55,125 bases of DNA from Deltaproteobacteria bacterium (GCA_016935565.1 JAFGQS010000050.1:1-55125), one strand, 5' to 3'. Positions 37,020-46,840 are shown, counted from the stretch's first letter. The notes: a model not told the origin generated them from the sequence alone. Numbers and translations are program-made.

Positions 37020-37191
37020 AAAATAGGCGAAACAAAGTCAAAGACCAAAGTCAGAATGGCAAAAGGGCTTATGATCTCGAAGAGAGGACAGCGACATTTG
37101 GTGAGAATATAATTGATTTTCTCATTTGGAATTATGCTCCGGTATACATGAAATACGAGGTTCGGAATTTATATGCATTGGATGACTTATT

Positions 37192-37668
37192 ATGTCGAAT
37201 TGTAATTTTATCGGTGTCGGCGGTCTTGTTGTGAGGAATGGTGCCTATCTCATGGTAAGGCATTGTTACGGTGAATATTGTGATTGCTGGATTTTGCCGG
37301 GGGGGCAGGTAAAACCGGGCGAACCGCTACACGAAGCTATTGAAAGAGAAATATGGGAAGAAGCCGGTATCAGGACAGAAGCTCAGGGTATTGTTGCCGT
37401 CCGAAGTCGTAGCAGAAGTCCTTGCACAACCGATTGTTATGTCGTATTCTTAATGAGCTATATCGAGGGTGAACCGGAAGCTGACGGCTGTGAGGTAAAC
37501 GACGCCCGTTTCTTCAGCCGTGAAGAGCTACATGGCATGGATAACGTGATCGTTCTTTCAAAGATCATTATACAGGGACATGCGAACAACAATTTACAAT
37601 GTCTCCCACGGAATACGATTCATGCTCCTTATCTGACGGACCGCACAGATATACAACTGTTTATCTAG
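37192..37668 (+). CDS. NUDIX hydrolase
   Basis: Third NUDIX protein in a row, 158 residues, with a complete box at 38-60 (GQVKPGEPLHEAIEREIWEE then AGI). It starts directly in the NUDIX fold (GVGGLVVRNGAYLMVRH), as small MutT-like enzymes do. It lies 172 bases after the second gene, so may be transcribed with it or separately. Its low similarity to the other two argues against recent tandem duplication. Substrate unknown. Confidence 0.88.
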   Translation: MSNCNFIGVGGLVVRNGAYLMVRHCYGEYCDCWILPGGQVKPGEPLHEAIEREIWEEAGIRTEAQGIVAVRSRSRSPCTTDCYVVFLMSYIEGEPEADGCEVNDARFFSREELHGMDNVIVLSKIIIQGHANNNLQCLPRNTIHAPYLTDRTDIQLFI

Positions 37669-37781
37669 GAGTGTCCCAATACCCGCTGATTTCTGGGGAC
37701 CTCTATATCAACAATTTAATGGTGAAATAAAGACATCATGTCGACCATTACATGCAGATGAACTGCAGAGGGAGGGTATTC

Positions 37782-39506
37782 ATGTCAACTTCTTCAATCC
37801 AAAAAAGGGATGATATTTCAATTGTCCTGTGCGGCGAAGCAGGGCAGGGAATACAGACAGTAGAGCAGATACTGACCCGGGTGTTGAAGCTTTCCGGTTT
37901 CAATATTATCGGAACGAAGGAATATATGTCCCGGGTCAGAGGGGGCAGCAATTCGACCCAAATTCGTGTTTCATCACGAAACGTGTCTTCTGCCGTGGAT
38001 AGAATCGACATACTGATTCCTCTTGATAAAAAAGCCTTACAGCATGTGGGAAAAAGAATATCCCCCGACACGGTTATACTGGGAGAAAAAGATGAGATTG
38101 TCGGTGAAAACGACAATGGAGACCTCACTGTTATCGATGTTCCGTTTTCTCAAATAGCTTCCGATATCGGTGGAAGAGTTTATTCCAACACAGTAGCGAC
38201 AGGCGTTATTGCCGGTCTTTTCAAAGTGGATCGAGCCGATTTCCTGAACTATGTCACAACATTTTTTTCGGGTGAGAAAGAAACCATCATTGAAAAAAAT
38301 CGGGAGGCTGCAAAAAAAGGATACGAAATCGCTCAGGAACTGATCGATTCGGGCGCGGTCGATATTGACGTCAAGAAAGATCCCGGATCTGCACGAGATA
38401 TTCTGATCAATGGTGCCGAGGCGGTTGGAATCGGTGCCATCGCAGGAGGGTGTAATTTTATTTCCTCCTATCCCATGTCCCCTTCCACGGCGGTGCTTGT
38501 CTTCCTTTCCAGGCATGCAGAAGAATTTGACATTGTGGCTGAACAGGCGGAGGACGAAATCAGCGCAATCAATATGGCATTGGGGGCCTGGTATGCCGGT
38601 GCACGGGCAATGGTTACGACGTCCGGGGGCGGCTTTGCCCTGATGGAAGAAGCGGTTGGTCTTGCCGGCATGCTGGAATCACCGGTCGTTATACATCTGG
38701 CTCAAAGACCCGGTCCCGCGACGGGGTTACCCACAAGAACCGAGCAGGGGGATCTTCAGCTTGCATTGTATTCCGGACACGGTGAATTTCCCCGGATTAT
38801 CTTCGCTCCCGGTAAGCTGGAGGATGCCGTATTTCTTTCTTCTATGGCGTTCAATCTTGCAGACAAATGCCAGATCCCCGTTTTTATTTTGACAGACCAG
38901 TATTTTATGGATTCGTATTATAATATGCCGTCGCTGCCTCTGTCGGATACGGGAATCGTCAAATATGTTGTGAAAACCGATAAACGTTACAAGAGATATG
39001 CCCTGACAAAAAACGGAATATCTCCCCGCGGTGTGCCCGGATTCGGAAGCGGTCTTGTATCGGTGGACAGTGATGAGCATGATGAGGAAGGCCACATTAC
39101 GGAGGACCTCGACCTGCGTGTGAAAATGGTAGATAAGAGATTGGCAAAATTGAAGGAAATTGAAAAAGATGCATTACCGCCTGAACTGGTTGGGCGCGGT
39201 GATTACACGACACTGATAGTGGGATGGGGTTCGACCTATCATACGATAAAAGAGGCCCTCGGTTGTCTGAAAAGAGACGATGTTTCCTTTCTTCACTTTA
39301 AGCAAGTATTTCCGCTTCATCGGACAACACTGAGCTATCTGAAAAAGGCAAAAAAGGTCGTTGCGATTGAAGGTAATGCCACCGCTCAGTTCAGTCATTT
39401 GATCAACCGACAAACGGGATTTAACATTCAGGATAAAATCTTGAAATACAGCGGGCTCCAGTTTTCTGTTGAAGAAGTTGTCGCGCAGTTAGAAAAGTTA
39501 TTATAA
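37782..39506 (+). CDS. 2-oxoacid:ferredoxin oxidoreductase, fused gamma-alpha subunit
   Basis: Large subunit of a 2-oxoacid:acceptor oxidoreductase, which splits a 2-oxoacid with CoA to acyl-CoA, CO2 and reduced ferredoxin or runs in reverse. The 574-residue product has the gamma domain first (about 1-190, [19 protein letters not shown]) and the alpha domain after (about 200-574, [13 protein letters not shown] and [17 protein letters not shown]). The start at 37782 follows AGAGGGAGGG; an ATG at 37752 is weaker. The beta subunit follows. This KorA-like two-subunit layout has no built-in ferredoxin domain. 2-oxoglutarate, pyruvate or branched-chain substrates cannot be distinguished. Confidence 0.93.
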   Translation: MSTSSIQKRDDISIVLCGEAGQGIQTVEQILTRVLKLSGFNIIGTKEYMSRVRGGSNSTQIRVSSRNVSSAVDRIDILIPLDKKALQHVGKRISPDTVILGEKDEIVGENDNGDLTVIDVPFSQIASDIGGRVYSNTVATGVIAGLFKVDRADFLNYVTTFFSGEKETIIEKNREAAKKGYEIAQELIDSGAVDIDVKKDPGSARDILINGAEAVGIGAIAGGCNFISSYPMSPSTAVLVFLSRHAEEFDIVAEQAEDEISAINMALGAWYAGARAMVTTSGGGFALMEEAVGLAGMLESPVVIHLAQRPGPATGLPTRTEQGDLQLALYSGHGEFPRIIFAPGKLEDAVFLSSMAFNLADKCQIPVFILTDQYFMDSYYNMPSLPLSDTGIVKYVVKTDKRYKRYALTKNGISPRGVPGFGSGLVSVDSDEHDEEGHITEDLDLRVKMVDKRLAKLKEIEKDALPPELVGRGDYTTLIVGWGSTYHTIKEALGCLKRDDVSFLHFKQVFPLHRTTLSYLKKAKKVVAIEGNATAQFSHLINRQTGFNIQDKILKYSGLQFSVEEVVAQLEKLL

Positions 39507-39568
39507 GGACTTACAGTAAACCGACAACTCACCTTGAATACATAAAAAACAACCGGGAGGTTTGAGCC

Positions 39569-40435
39569 ATGAAACGAGTGCCATTTGACATGGGCGACAT
39601 AGACATTGCCTGGTGTCCCGGATGCGGCAATTTTAAAATATTAGATGCCCTGAAACAGGCGTTAACGGAACTTGACCTGGACCCGGAAAAACTTGTCATT
39701 GTTTCAGGGATCGGGCAGGCAGCCAAAATGCCCCACTATGTAAGAACAAACGTATTTAACGGTCTTCACGGCAGGGCGATTCCGGCGGCAACGGGCATCA
39801 AAACGGCCAATCCCGAACTGACCGTTATTGCCGAAGGAGGAGATGGGGACATGTACGGAGAAGGGGGGAATCACTTCCTCCATGCCATTCGAAGAAATTC
39901 CGACATAACGAACATTGTTCATAATAATATGGTTTATGCCCTGACCAAGGGTCAGGCATCGCCGACAAGCACTATCGGTTTTACCACGCCAGTGCAGGTG
40001 GGAGGAGTAACGGAAGAGCCTTTTAATGCCATAGCCGTTGCGATAGCCCAGGATGCTTCCTTTGTGGCGAGGGCTTTTTCCGGTGATGAAGATCAGACAA
40101 AGGATATCATAAAAGAGGCTATTGCCCACAGGGGATACGCCCTGGTTGACATTTTACAGAACTGCGTATCGTTTAACAAAGTCAATACATATCAGTGGTT
40201 CAAAGAAAACACCTATTATCTTGAAGACTCGCATGATCCGTTGAATCGTATTGAAGCCTTCAAGCGTGCGACGGAAGAAGGCAAACTACCATTAGGCATT
40301 TTTTATCGCAATCCGGACAAGCCCTGTTTTGAGGATACAGTGCCAGCATATCATACAAGTCGAACACCTCTTTTCAAGAGAAAGGTCGATGTACGGAAAT
40401 TACAGGTTCTGATTGATTCCAAAAGAAGCGGATAA
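39569..40435 (+). CDS. 2-oxoacid:ferredoxin oxidoreductase, beta subunit
   Basis: Thiamine-diphosphate-binding subunit, 288 residues. [19 protein letters not shown] holds the first conserved cysteine pair and the TPP region is [20 protein letters not shown], followed by [16 protein letters not shown]. An iron-sulfur cluster is expected from family. A good ribosome site (GGGAGG) precedes the ATG, 62 bases after the alpha subunit. It completes the enzyme with the upstream gene. Confidence 0.94.
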   Translation: MKRVPFDMGDIDIAWCPGCGNFKILDALKQALTELDLDPEKLVIVSGIGQAAKMPHYVRTNVFNGLHGRAIPAATGIKTANPELTVIAEGGDGDMYGEGGNHFLHAIRRNSDITNIVHNNMVYALTKGQASPTSTIGFTTPVQVGGVTEEPFNAIAVAIAQDASFVARAFSGDEDQTKDIIKEAIAHRGYALVDILQNCVSFNKVNTYQWFKENTYYLEDSHDPLNRIEAFKRATEEGKLPLGIFYRNPDKPCFEDTVPAYHTSRTPLFKRKVDVRKLQVLIDSKRSG

Positions 40436-40497
40436 ATTATCGACCTTTTTCCCGTTCATGGTTTTTATTCATTTTATTTCAATGGCTTGTTTTGCTC

Positions 40498-40526
40498 TTG
40501 ACAGGTTGTTCTTCGTCTTCTAAACT
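40498..40526 (+). promoter_or_regulatory. possible sigma-70-type promoter
   Basis: TTGACA at 40498-40503, a 17-base spacer and TAAACT at 40521-40526 (four of six). A start near 40533 would leave a leader of about 38 bases before the ATG at 40571. Confidence 0.45.
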
Positions 40527-40570
40527 ACAGCATTTCAAATATTATGATAGTGAGGAATACGTGGTGCTCT

Positions 40571-42244
40571 ATGGAAAATTATTTTAAAAAGGCTGCTGTG
40601 AAAATTTATTGCGATGCGAAGAATGATGGAAGGCTGATAGAGGGAAAGTCTCTTGATGCATTGAAGGAAATCGCCCTGCAACAGGAAGGCGTTATACAGA
40701 CTCATATTGGGTCCGTTGCTGCCGATTCGGAACCCATGTCACGTTCGGCTCCCCATACGAAAAATAATATCGATGATCCATTCGGAGAGGAAGAAGAAGC
40801 CCTTGCCGCACAGGCCGTTAAATGTCTCGGCCGGGAAAGGATAATTTCGCTCGATAGTATTGTCGGGGACGGAAGAGACGGCGTGACCGCGCGATTCATA
40901 ATGCCTGAAGCCTATGCTCATCTTGCCTATGGGCTGAAACTTCTCTTTGAAGATACGCCGGCAGCCCGGGTTGTAGAGGATCCCACATACACCCTTATCT
41001 TTTTCACTGATGAATCATTCGAACCGAATAAGTTTAAAAAATTGCTCGATAAGGATGTTGCCGTTCGTCTCTGGATGGGTGAAAAGAGAGGGGAACAGGT
41101 AAAGATTTGCCGTAATACGACCTATCTGGGCGAAGGGAAAAAAGGTATCTTCCAATTTGAAAACTGGCGCGTTAAGGCAATTGATAAACTCGGAATCTTT
41201 TTACATTGCGGAGCACGGAAGGATCATCTCTGGATATATGACCTGGAATCGGAAAGACCGGAACTGCAGGAAAGAGTGACGGGCGTCTCAGGTCTCACAG
41301 CAACCGGCAAGACAACAACCCTCTGTCGAAAGCTGGCTAAACTTCCGAGAGAAACGTCCGAAATGCTCGGTGATGACGGTGGCACTCTTGGTTGTGACGG
41401 AAGCTATACTGCATTTGAATTGGGGGGGGTGTATATTAAAACGGAAGGCCTCGATGAAAGTCAGCCGGAAATTTTACGTGCTGCCCTCGCCCCCGATACA
41501 TTTCTTGAGAATGTGGCCATTTCACGGTATCCTTACATGCCTGATTTCAAAGATACCGGTAAGACGGGTAACGGTCGAGCGGTTATCCGTCGGGATAACC
41601 TCGGACTGGCCAGTAAGGGGTTGAGGGCCGATAAAGTCGATTACATTATTATATTGACGAGAAATCCTCTTGCCAATGTTATATCCCGGCTGACCTCCGA
41701 ACAGGCAACCATGCAGTTCATATATGGTGAGTCGATCGAAAGTACCGGCGGTAATCCCGACGAAGCGGGTAATTTTAAACGGGTCTTCTTCCTTGATCCG
41801 TTTGTTGCAGGAAATCGACTGGAACATGCAATGCTGTTTTACACGATTGTCAAGAAGAATCGCATCAGATGCTACCTTGCGAACACCGGCACTATCGGTG
41901 AAAACGATGAGAAGGTAACCCTGCGACAGTCTCTCGCATCGTATAGCGATATCCTGAGAGTTCAACTCCGGTTCGGTTCCGAACCGGATCATCTCGGTTA
42001 TCACTTTCCCATAAAGAGCGACAGGGCAAATATGGATTATATGGTTTCATATCCCAAGTTCTATGACAAAGAAAAACTGAAATCAAAGGTTAAGGACTTT
42101 TTTAGAGGAAGACAGGATTTTTTGGAGAAGTTTGAAGAGGAGTGGGGACCTATACCTGAAAAAATAAGGGAATCATTGCCATACCGGCACGATCAGATTG
42201 ATTTTACCTTTCTGGAAAAAGAATCCCTCGGGCACATTGAATAA
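40571..42244 (+). CDS. divergent ATP-type phosphoenolpyruvate carboxykinase family protein
   Basis: A 557-residue member of the ATP-PEPCK family, far from the classic PckA. Shared features are YLGEGKKG (185-192; metal and PEP lysine), a His in LHCGA near 212, a P-loop GLTATGKTTT at 241-250, an acidic metal motif LGDDGG, and SRLTSEQATMQF. The usual N-terminal GRSPKDK loop is not evident and the P-loop differs from GLSGTGKTTL. It may be an active PEPCK or a kinase-like paralogue. ATG 40571 is preferred over 40544 because of the predicted promoter. pfk follows 24 bases later. Confidence 0.75.
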   Translation: MENYFKKAAVKIYCDAKNDGRLIEGKSLDALKEIALQQEGVIQTHIGSVAADSEPMSRSAPHTKNNIDDPFGEEEEALAAQAVKCLGRERIISLDSIVGDGRDGVTARFIMPEAYAHLAYGLKLLFEDTPAARVVEDPTYTLIFFTDESFEPNKFKKLLDKDVAVRLWMGEKRGEQVKICRNTTYLGEGKKGIFQFENWRVKAIDKLGIFLHCGARKDHLWIYDLESERPELQERVTGVSGLTATGKTTTLCRKLAKLPRETSEMLGDDGGTLGCDGSYTAFELGGVYIKTEGLDESQPEILRAALAPDTFLENVAISRYPYMPDFKDTGKTGNGRAVIRRDNLGLASKGLRADKVDYIIILTRNPLANVISRLTSEQATMQFIYGESIESTGGNPDEAGNFKRVFFLDPFVAGNRLEHAMLFYTIVKKNRIRCYLANTGTIGENDEKVTLRQSLASYSDILRVQLRFGSEPDHLGYHFPIKSDRANMDYMVSYPKFYDKEKLKSKVKDFFRGRQDFLEKFEEEWGPIPEKIRESLPYRHDQIDFTFLEKESLGHIE

Positions 42245-42268
42245 TTGTCACGATGAAAGGGGTGTTTC

Positions 42269-43375
42269 ATGGCGATGAAAATTGCTGTCTTAACAGGAGG
42301 AGGGGATTGCCCCGGATTAAACGGTGCAATTAAATGGGTAACAAAAACAGCTCTTGATCCGAAACTTGTTAAAAAACGGTCTGTCACGTTCGAGGTAGTC
42401 GGGGTGATGAACGGATGGAAGGGATTGGTAGATGTCGATCCCGATGATGCGGAAAGTTGTACCCGGCATCTCTTGCATCTGGATGAAGAAGTTGTCCGGA
42501 CGTGGGACCGCTATGGGGGAACAAACCTTGGAACATCGCGAACAAATCCTTTCAACCCGAGGAATGATCGTTCTGATAAACTGTTTGAAAACATAAAAAA
42601 ACTCGGGATCGATGTCATTGTTGCCATAGGAGGCGAGGATACCCTCGGTGTGGCACATAAGTTATACACCTTAGGTCTCAAAACGGTTGGCATACCGAAG
42701 ACTATCGACAACGACCTTGCGGGTACGGAGTATTCCCTTGGTTTTGATACGGCTGTTAATGTCATTATGGAAGAAATTGACCGTTTGAGGACAACGGCGG
42801 GTTCTCACAGCCGCATATTTGTTGTCGAGACGATGGGAAGACATGCCGGGTGGCTTGCACTCCACGGAGGTGAATGCAGTGGTGCCTATATAATCCTGAT
42901 ACCGGAATATCCCTTTGACATAGATCACGTGTGTGAGCTACTGCAGGAGCGGGAGGGAAAAGAAATTCGCTACAGTATCATTGTTGTGTCTGAAGGGGCA
43001 AAACCGAAGGGTATGACGGAATTTGTAAAGGATACAAAGATTGACGATTTCGGGCATCAATCACTCGGCGGTATCGCCCGTTTCGTGGCTGATGAGATTG
43101 AAAAGAAGACGGGCCTGGAGTCCCGGTATGTTATCTTAAGCCATCTTCAAAGAGGCGGGTCGCCTTCTGCACATGATCGCCTTATGGCCCGGTGGTTTGG
43201 TGTTGCGGCAATCGATATGATCATTGATGAAGATTTCGGCAGGATGGCAAGTCTGGTGAGGGGTGAAATTACAAGTATTCCCCTCAAAGAAGTGGTAACC
43301 AAAGGTCTGAAAATTGTCGATATAGACAAACACTATGATACCGAGCGATATAACGGACGGCGATCGATCCTCTAA
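42269..43375 (+). CDS. pfp: 6-phosphofructokinase, probably pyrophosphate-dependent
   Basis: Phosphofructokinase of 368 residues. Substrate-determining positions are visible: GGEDT with Asp124 where ATP enzymes have Gly, and PKTIDND with Lys144 where E. coli PfkA has Gly. Asp plus Lys is the combination of PPi-dependent enzymes such as the actinobacterial group III type. The reaction would be reversible and could serve gluconeogenesis next to the two PEPCK-family genes. A ribosome site (AAAGGGG) precedes the ATG. The dependence on PPi is predicted from residues, not shown. Confidence 0.88.
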   Translation: MAMKIAVLTGGGDCPGLNGAIKWVTKTALDPKLVKKRSVTFEVVGVMNGWKGLVDVDPDDAESCTRHLLHLDEEVVRTWDRYGGTNLGTSRTNPFNPRNDRSDKLFENIKKLGIDVIVAIGGEDTLGVAHKLYTLGLKTVGIPKTIDNDLAGTEYSLGFDTAVNVIMEEIDRLRTTAGSHSRIFVVETMGRHAGWLALHGGECSGAYIILIPEYPFDIDHVCELLQEREGKEIRYSIIVVSEGAKPKGMTEFVKDTKIDDFGHQSLGGIARFVADEIEKKTGLESRYVILSHLQRGGSPSAHDRLMARWFGVAAIDMIIDEDFGRMASLVRGEITSIPLKEVVTKGLKIVDIDKHYDTERYNGRRSIL

Positions 43376-43382
43376 AAATACG

Positions 43383-43539
43383 GGGGGTCAGGTCTTGCTT
43401 TTTGCCGTACAGAGAGCTTTTCTCAAAAATATTGCCATTATGTTAGTTATTCTGTATTCTCCGACTCCTTCGAAAGTTTACGATTTAGAATTTATCAGAA
43501 TTTGTTATGCAAGGTGGCAAAAAGCAAGACCTGACCCCC
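43383..43539. mobile_element. 157-bp MITE-like element with perfect 24-bp inverted ends
   Basis: Ends 43383-43406 and 43516-43539 are exact reverse complements over 24 bases, starting GGGGGTCAGGTCTTGC. The 109 bases between carry no gene. The outer GGGGTCA-GTCT matches the ends of the RAYT element at 10-1045, so it is probably a non-autonomous element moved by a RAYT. It fills the whole gap between the ends of convergent pfk and pckG and could fold into a long hairpin acting as a bidirectional terminator. Confidence 0.75.
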
Positions 43540-43547
43540 GCTGTCCT

Positions 43548-45458
43548 TTAGTAATCCAGAGGTGATATCATGTCACCGTATTTATCACGGGCTTCCAGCA
43601 ACCGCTGCCTCTGTGCTTCGAGAACTTCGAAGAGGATATCCGGAGTACCGGACGTTTCCAGGTAAATTCTCTCGATCCGATCAATCTTGGCAAGGTTTTC
43701 AGGGACTCGACAGGTGAACTGCCTTACGTATGCTTCCAGCGTATATTCCTTGTCAAGTACCTCCCTGAAAAGCTTTTTCAAGTCCTCATAGAAGGGGATT
43801 AAACCTGTGGGGGTTTTTATGGCGTCGGCCTCATTGTGAACACGCAGTTCCATCCACTTGATCCAGACGTGTTTATCCCGTATGCCGGTCAGAAATTCTC
43901 CACCTTCTCTCTGGAAATAATTTACAGCGAAGATATGCGGCACTTCGTTAAGACCTCCGGCAAAATCGAGATGCATTCTCACGTATTGTCCTACGGGCAT
44001 GGACAGAAAGTCGAGGTTGGACATGGGATTGAAGGTGAGCACCCCTTCCTTGTCAAGCGTTGCGGCAGTTGTTTCGGACTCAATGCTTGCGCCTTTTGTG
44101 ATAACGCCGTGAACCCAGTCAAAGGCCTGTTCACAGGGTACGGAAATATCGGAATCGCGACCCCCATAAATGATACCTGAAATGAGAGCCCCATCCGGAT
44201 TTTCGAGATTCGGATCGCAATTATCCAGTTCAGACTGCATAATCGTATAGCGAGCGTTTTTATGAGCAAGGGGGATACCATTACCTTCTGCATCTTTTTT
44301 CCCTTCAAACCATTCACCGGAATGATTCATACCTTTCTGTGGTGTTTCGCGGCCGTCGCCAAGCCAGTAAGGAGTTCCTTCATTGATAAGTACGTTGGAA
44401 AAGATGATCTCGCGGGGTGTTGTCAGGGCTTTGAAAATAACCGGGTCGCCTGTTTCACTGATATCCTGAATGATGCCGAAGATACCGCTTTCCGCGTTAG
44501 CTCCGTACACGCTGCCATTTCGCTTCCGCAGATATGCAAGGTCATCGCCGAGAATATATTCACCGGGCAGCATTGCTGTCGATGTTTTGCCGCACATGCT
44601 GGGGTAGGCGCCGGTCAGATAGGTTACCCGTCCGTTTGAACCTTTGACGCCGAGGATAAACATGTGTTCGGCGAGCCAGCATTCTCGTGCCGCTTTCTGT
44701 ATCGCCAGTCGCAGGGAGAGTTTTTTCAGTCCGACGGTATTTCCTGCATACTGGGTATTAACGCTGTAAACAAGTTCTTCTTCGAGGTCAATGTAAATAC
44801 GTCGCCTGTCAATATTTTTACTGACATTATATTGATCGAGTTCTCCGGCGGAGTGGAGAATGCTGAAAAAATCGGTCGAATCTCCGATAGTTTTGAATTG
44901 TTCATACCCGGGGCGATAGAGCAGACTTTCGCTGTGTGCGACATAGGCGGAATCGGTAATCTGACAGCAGGATATGGAAAAATCGGAGTTTGTCGGACCG
45001 AGACTGAGAAATCTGATGAGCATCTGTTTCCCCGCCATGATACCGTTCAGTATTTCACGTATTTCAGCTTCTCCTGATGCCTTGTCGATGGAGTTGATAT
45101 TGGCTCCGAGGTCCATTTCGTTCGTTACCAGATATTTTGTATGTTCCTTGTCACGAGCCTGATCATAGTAGCCGTCATAATGAACGGTATGGCCATCAAT
45201 GATAAGTGGAGTTTCTTCACCCTGATCGATAGCGACCTGTCGAATGTATTCAATATCCTCCGGCGAATCCGTGCATACGAAAACCGAGTCCGGACGACAC
45301 AGATCAATAGCATCGGCTATGAAACGATGGAGCTTTTCGTTTTCGAGCGCCATAAGCTTTCTGTAGCTTACTTCGTCAAGGACTGTTTCGAGTACCATGA
45401 GCTTTTCAGAGTTACATTCGACATTGAATGTTTCGAGCGCTGTTGTAGTATTTTTCAT
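43548..45458 (-). CDS. pckG: phosphoenolpyruvate carboxykinase, GTP-type family
   Basis: Converts oxaloacetate and GTP to PEP and CO2, or the reverse. The 636 residues include the P-loop-like AYPSMCGKTSTAM, the metal motif ILGDDLAYL, NAESGIFGIIQ, SGIIYGGRDSD and a C-terminal region with VNYFQREGGEFLTG. The sequence is clearly PckG-like but divergent from the classic form, so nucleotide preference is uncertain. The start at 45458 (MKNTTTALE, behind GGGAGAAG) is preferred to an upstream ATG at 45512. Convergent with pfk. Confidence 0.9.
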   Translation of the reverse strand: MKNTTTALETFNVECNSEKLMVLETVLDEVSYRKLMALENEKLHRFIADAIDLCRPDSVFVCTDSPEDIEYIRQVAIDQGEETPLIIDGHTVHYDGYYDQARDKEHTKYLVTNEMDLGANINSIDKASGEAEIREILNGIMAGKQMLIRFLSLGPTNSDFSISCCQITDSAYVAHSESLLYRPGYEQFKTIGDSTDFFSILHSAGELDQYNVSKNIDRRRIYIDLEEELVYSVNTQYAGNTVGLKKLSLRLAIQKAARECWLAEHMFILGVKGSNGRVTYLTGAYPSMCGKTSTAMLPGEYILGDDLAYLRKRNGSVYGANAESGIFGIIQDISETGDPVIFKALTTPREIIFSNVLINEGTPYWLGDGRETPQKGMNHSGEWFEGKKDAEGNGIPLAHKNARYTIMQSELDNCDPNLENPDGALISGIIYGGRDSDISVPCEQAFDWVHGVITKGASIESETTAATLDKEGVLTFNPMSNLDFLSMPVGQYVRMHLDFAGGLNEVPHIFAVNYFQREGGEFLTGIRDKHVWIKWMELRVHNEADAIKTPTGLIPFYEDLKKLFREVLDKEYTLEAYVRQFTCRVPENLAKIDRIERIYLETSGTPDILFEVLEAQRQRLLEARDKYGDMISPLDY

Positions 45459-45787
45459 AGTCTTCTCCCACTCATTTTCACAGAAGGATGCGGTGAACCG
45501 AAGAGTTAACACTCACATTGTGATATTTTAGTTTGACGGCTTGCCTAGATCGCCCCGTGATTGATACGACTGGGCGTTATAAGATAGAAAATCTAAGAAT
45601 GTTATCCTGACTTGCGGCAGGTTTTTCATCATGCCCGTGTACCTTACCGGTGATTCTTTAGTGCTTATAGCTTGGGGACCATAACGAAAAACGGCTTTTT
45701 TTGCAAGAAAAATATTGTACCCTTTATGAAATTGCATATCAGCCACTGTGATAATACGGCTGCAACAAATGAACAGAATCCCCCTGT

Positions 45788-45900
45788 ACTCCCCCTTTAG
45801 AAAAGGGGGAGTAAAAGGAATGTCATTCGTTGTAGTTCCCCTATGTTTCCCTTTAGAAAAGGGGGAGAGAAAGAGGTACTCCCCTTTTTTAAAGGGGAGT
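45788..45900. repeat. three related hairpin repeats (CCCCTTT...AAAGGGG)
   Basis: Copy 1 (45788-45812) has an 11-bp perfect stem around AGA. Copy 2 (about 45849-45865) keeps the CCCTTTAGAAAAGGG core. Copy 3 (45878-45900) has a 10-bp stem around TTT. The first two share CCCTTTAGAAAAGGGGGAG. They look like REP/BIME-type units. Confidence 0.7.
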
Positions 45901-45902
45901 TA

Positions 45903-46022
45903 GGGCCTGCCCTGGTGCGAGTGAAACGACTATGAAAAAGCCACCTTGAAATAACTCCCGGAATGTTGACCCAGGCTTATTGTTATGGTGAACGGTCTGG
46001 GCCAGGGCCCGCCCTGGTGCGA
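45903..46022. repeat. pair of direct repeats GGGCCYGCCCTGGTGCGA
   Basis: An 18-base word occurs at 45903-45920 and 46005-46022 with one difference. The second copy lies within a CCAGGGC/GCCCTGG palindrome. Origin unknown. Confidence 0.6.
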
Positions 46023-46151
46023 CATGGATAGTGCATATTGTAACCCAACAAAGGATTTCTATTTGATCGGGCAGCCTCGCAACTTATCAAGCCAGTTCTG
46101 GGCCAGGGGGGATTTATACATAGGTGTCAGATCAAGGAGACATGGCAAAGG

Positions 46152-46279
46152 ATAACGGCGAAAGGCTAAGGGCCAAGGGTTCAAGTTATACGGCTCAATG
46201 CGATATCGAATATTGGAATTGGGAAATTGGGTATCTGGTACCTGATTCCTTTTGCCTTGTGCCCTCAGCCTTTGCGGCA
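46152..46279. repeat. dispersed inverted-repeat element, copy A
   Basis: Imperfect inverted arms of about 30 bases (GCGAAAGGCTAAGGGCCAAG ... CCTTGTGCCCTCAGCCTTTG) flank a core containing CGAATATTGG and GGGAAATTGG. Copy B at 52967-53076 has the same arms and a matching core, so this is one repeat family. Confidence 0.65.
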
Positions 46280-46420
46280 TTGCCGCATTAGTATTCACCG
46301 TATGTGAAAACGTAACCGGAGAATGCCTATGTTAATTTAAGATTCTTTGAAACAAAAATTGAAAAGGAATGAAAATTTAGTAATAATCGAAAAACAATTT
46401 TAAAAGAAGGAGGACCTTCA

Positions 46421-46840
46421 ATGAAAAGTTATCGCAAGGAACTATGGTTTAATGTGCCTGCAAGGAGGGCTTTTGTTAATATAACTTCGCAGGTTAATGC
46501 TTGTTTGGGGGAAAGCGGAATCAAGGAGGGCCTCCTGCTCTGTAACGCAATGCATATCACCGCATCTGTGTTCATTAACGATGATGAGTCCGGTCTTCAT
46601 CAGGACTATGAACGATGGCTTGAAGAACTTGCGCCCCATGAACCCACTTCACGGTACCTCCACAACCGAACAGGCGAAGATAATGGAGATGCTCATTTAA
46701 AAAGACAGGTGATGGGAAGAGAAGTAGTGGTGGCCATTACCAACGGAAGGCTTGACTTCGGTCCATGGGAACAAATCTTTTATGGTGAATTTGACGGCAG
46801 GAGAAGAAAGCGAGTTCTCGTAAAGATTATTGGAGAGTGA
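46421..46840 (+). CDS. yjbQ: YjbQ/UPF0047 family protein
   Basis: Compact protein of 139 residues of the UPF0047 family. Some members have thiamine-phosphate synthase side activity; the true role is unsettled. Family blocks seen are [38 protein letters not shown], and [24 protein letters not shown] (residues about 95-118). The conserved His in MHITAS and the Asp pair suit a metal site. Strong ribosome site (AAGGAGGA). It stands alone. Confidence 0.93.
   Translation: MKSYRKELWFNVPARRAFVNITSQVNACLGESGIKEGLLLCNAMHITASVFINDDESGLHQDYERWLEELAPHEPTSRYLHNRTGEDNGDAHLKRQVMGREVVVAITNGRLDFGPWEQIFYGEFDGRRRKRVLVKIIGE

Larger units (their letters stand above)
45459..46420. other. repeat-rich intergenic region between pckG and yjbQ
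   Basis: About 960 bases without a supported gene. It holds three palindromic hairpins (45788-45900), a pair of direct repeats (45903-45920 and 46005-46022) and one copy of a dispersed inverted-repeat element (46152-46279). The pattern suggests decayed non-autonomous mobile DNA or regulatory hairpins that accumulated between operons. Confidence 0.6.

Noticed and set aside
43335-43565. 76-codon plus-strand frame across the MITE
   Set aside because: It is formed by the inverted ends and the 3' end of pfk; no coding signal.
46059-46298. 79-codon minus frame, and a plus-strand reading QFWARG reminiscent of IS200 transposases
   Set aside because: Overlaps the dispersed repeat; the resemblance is too short to support a transposase remnant.
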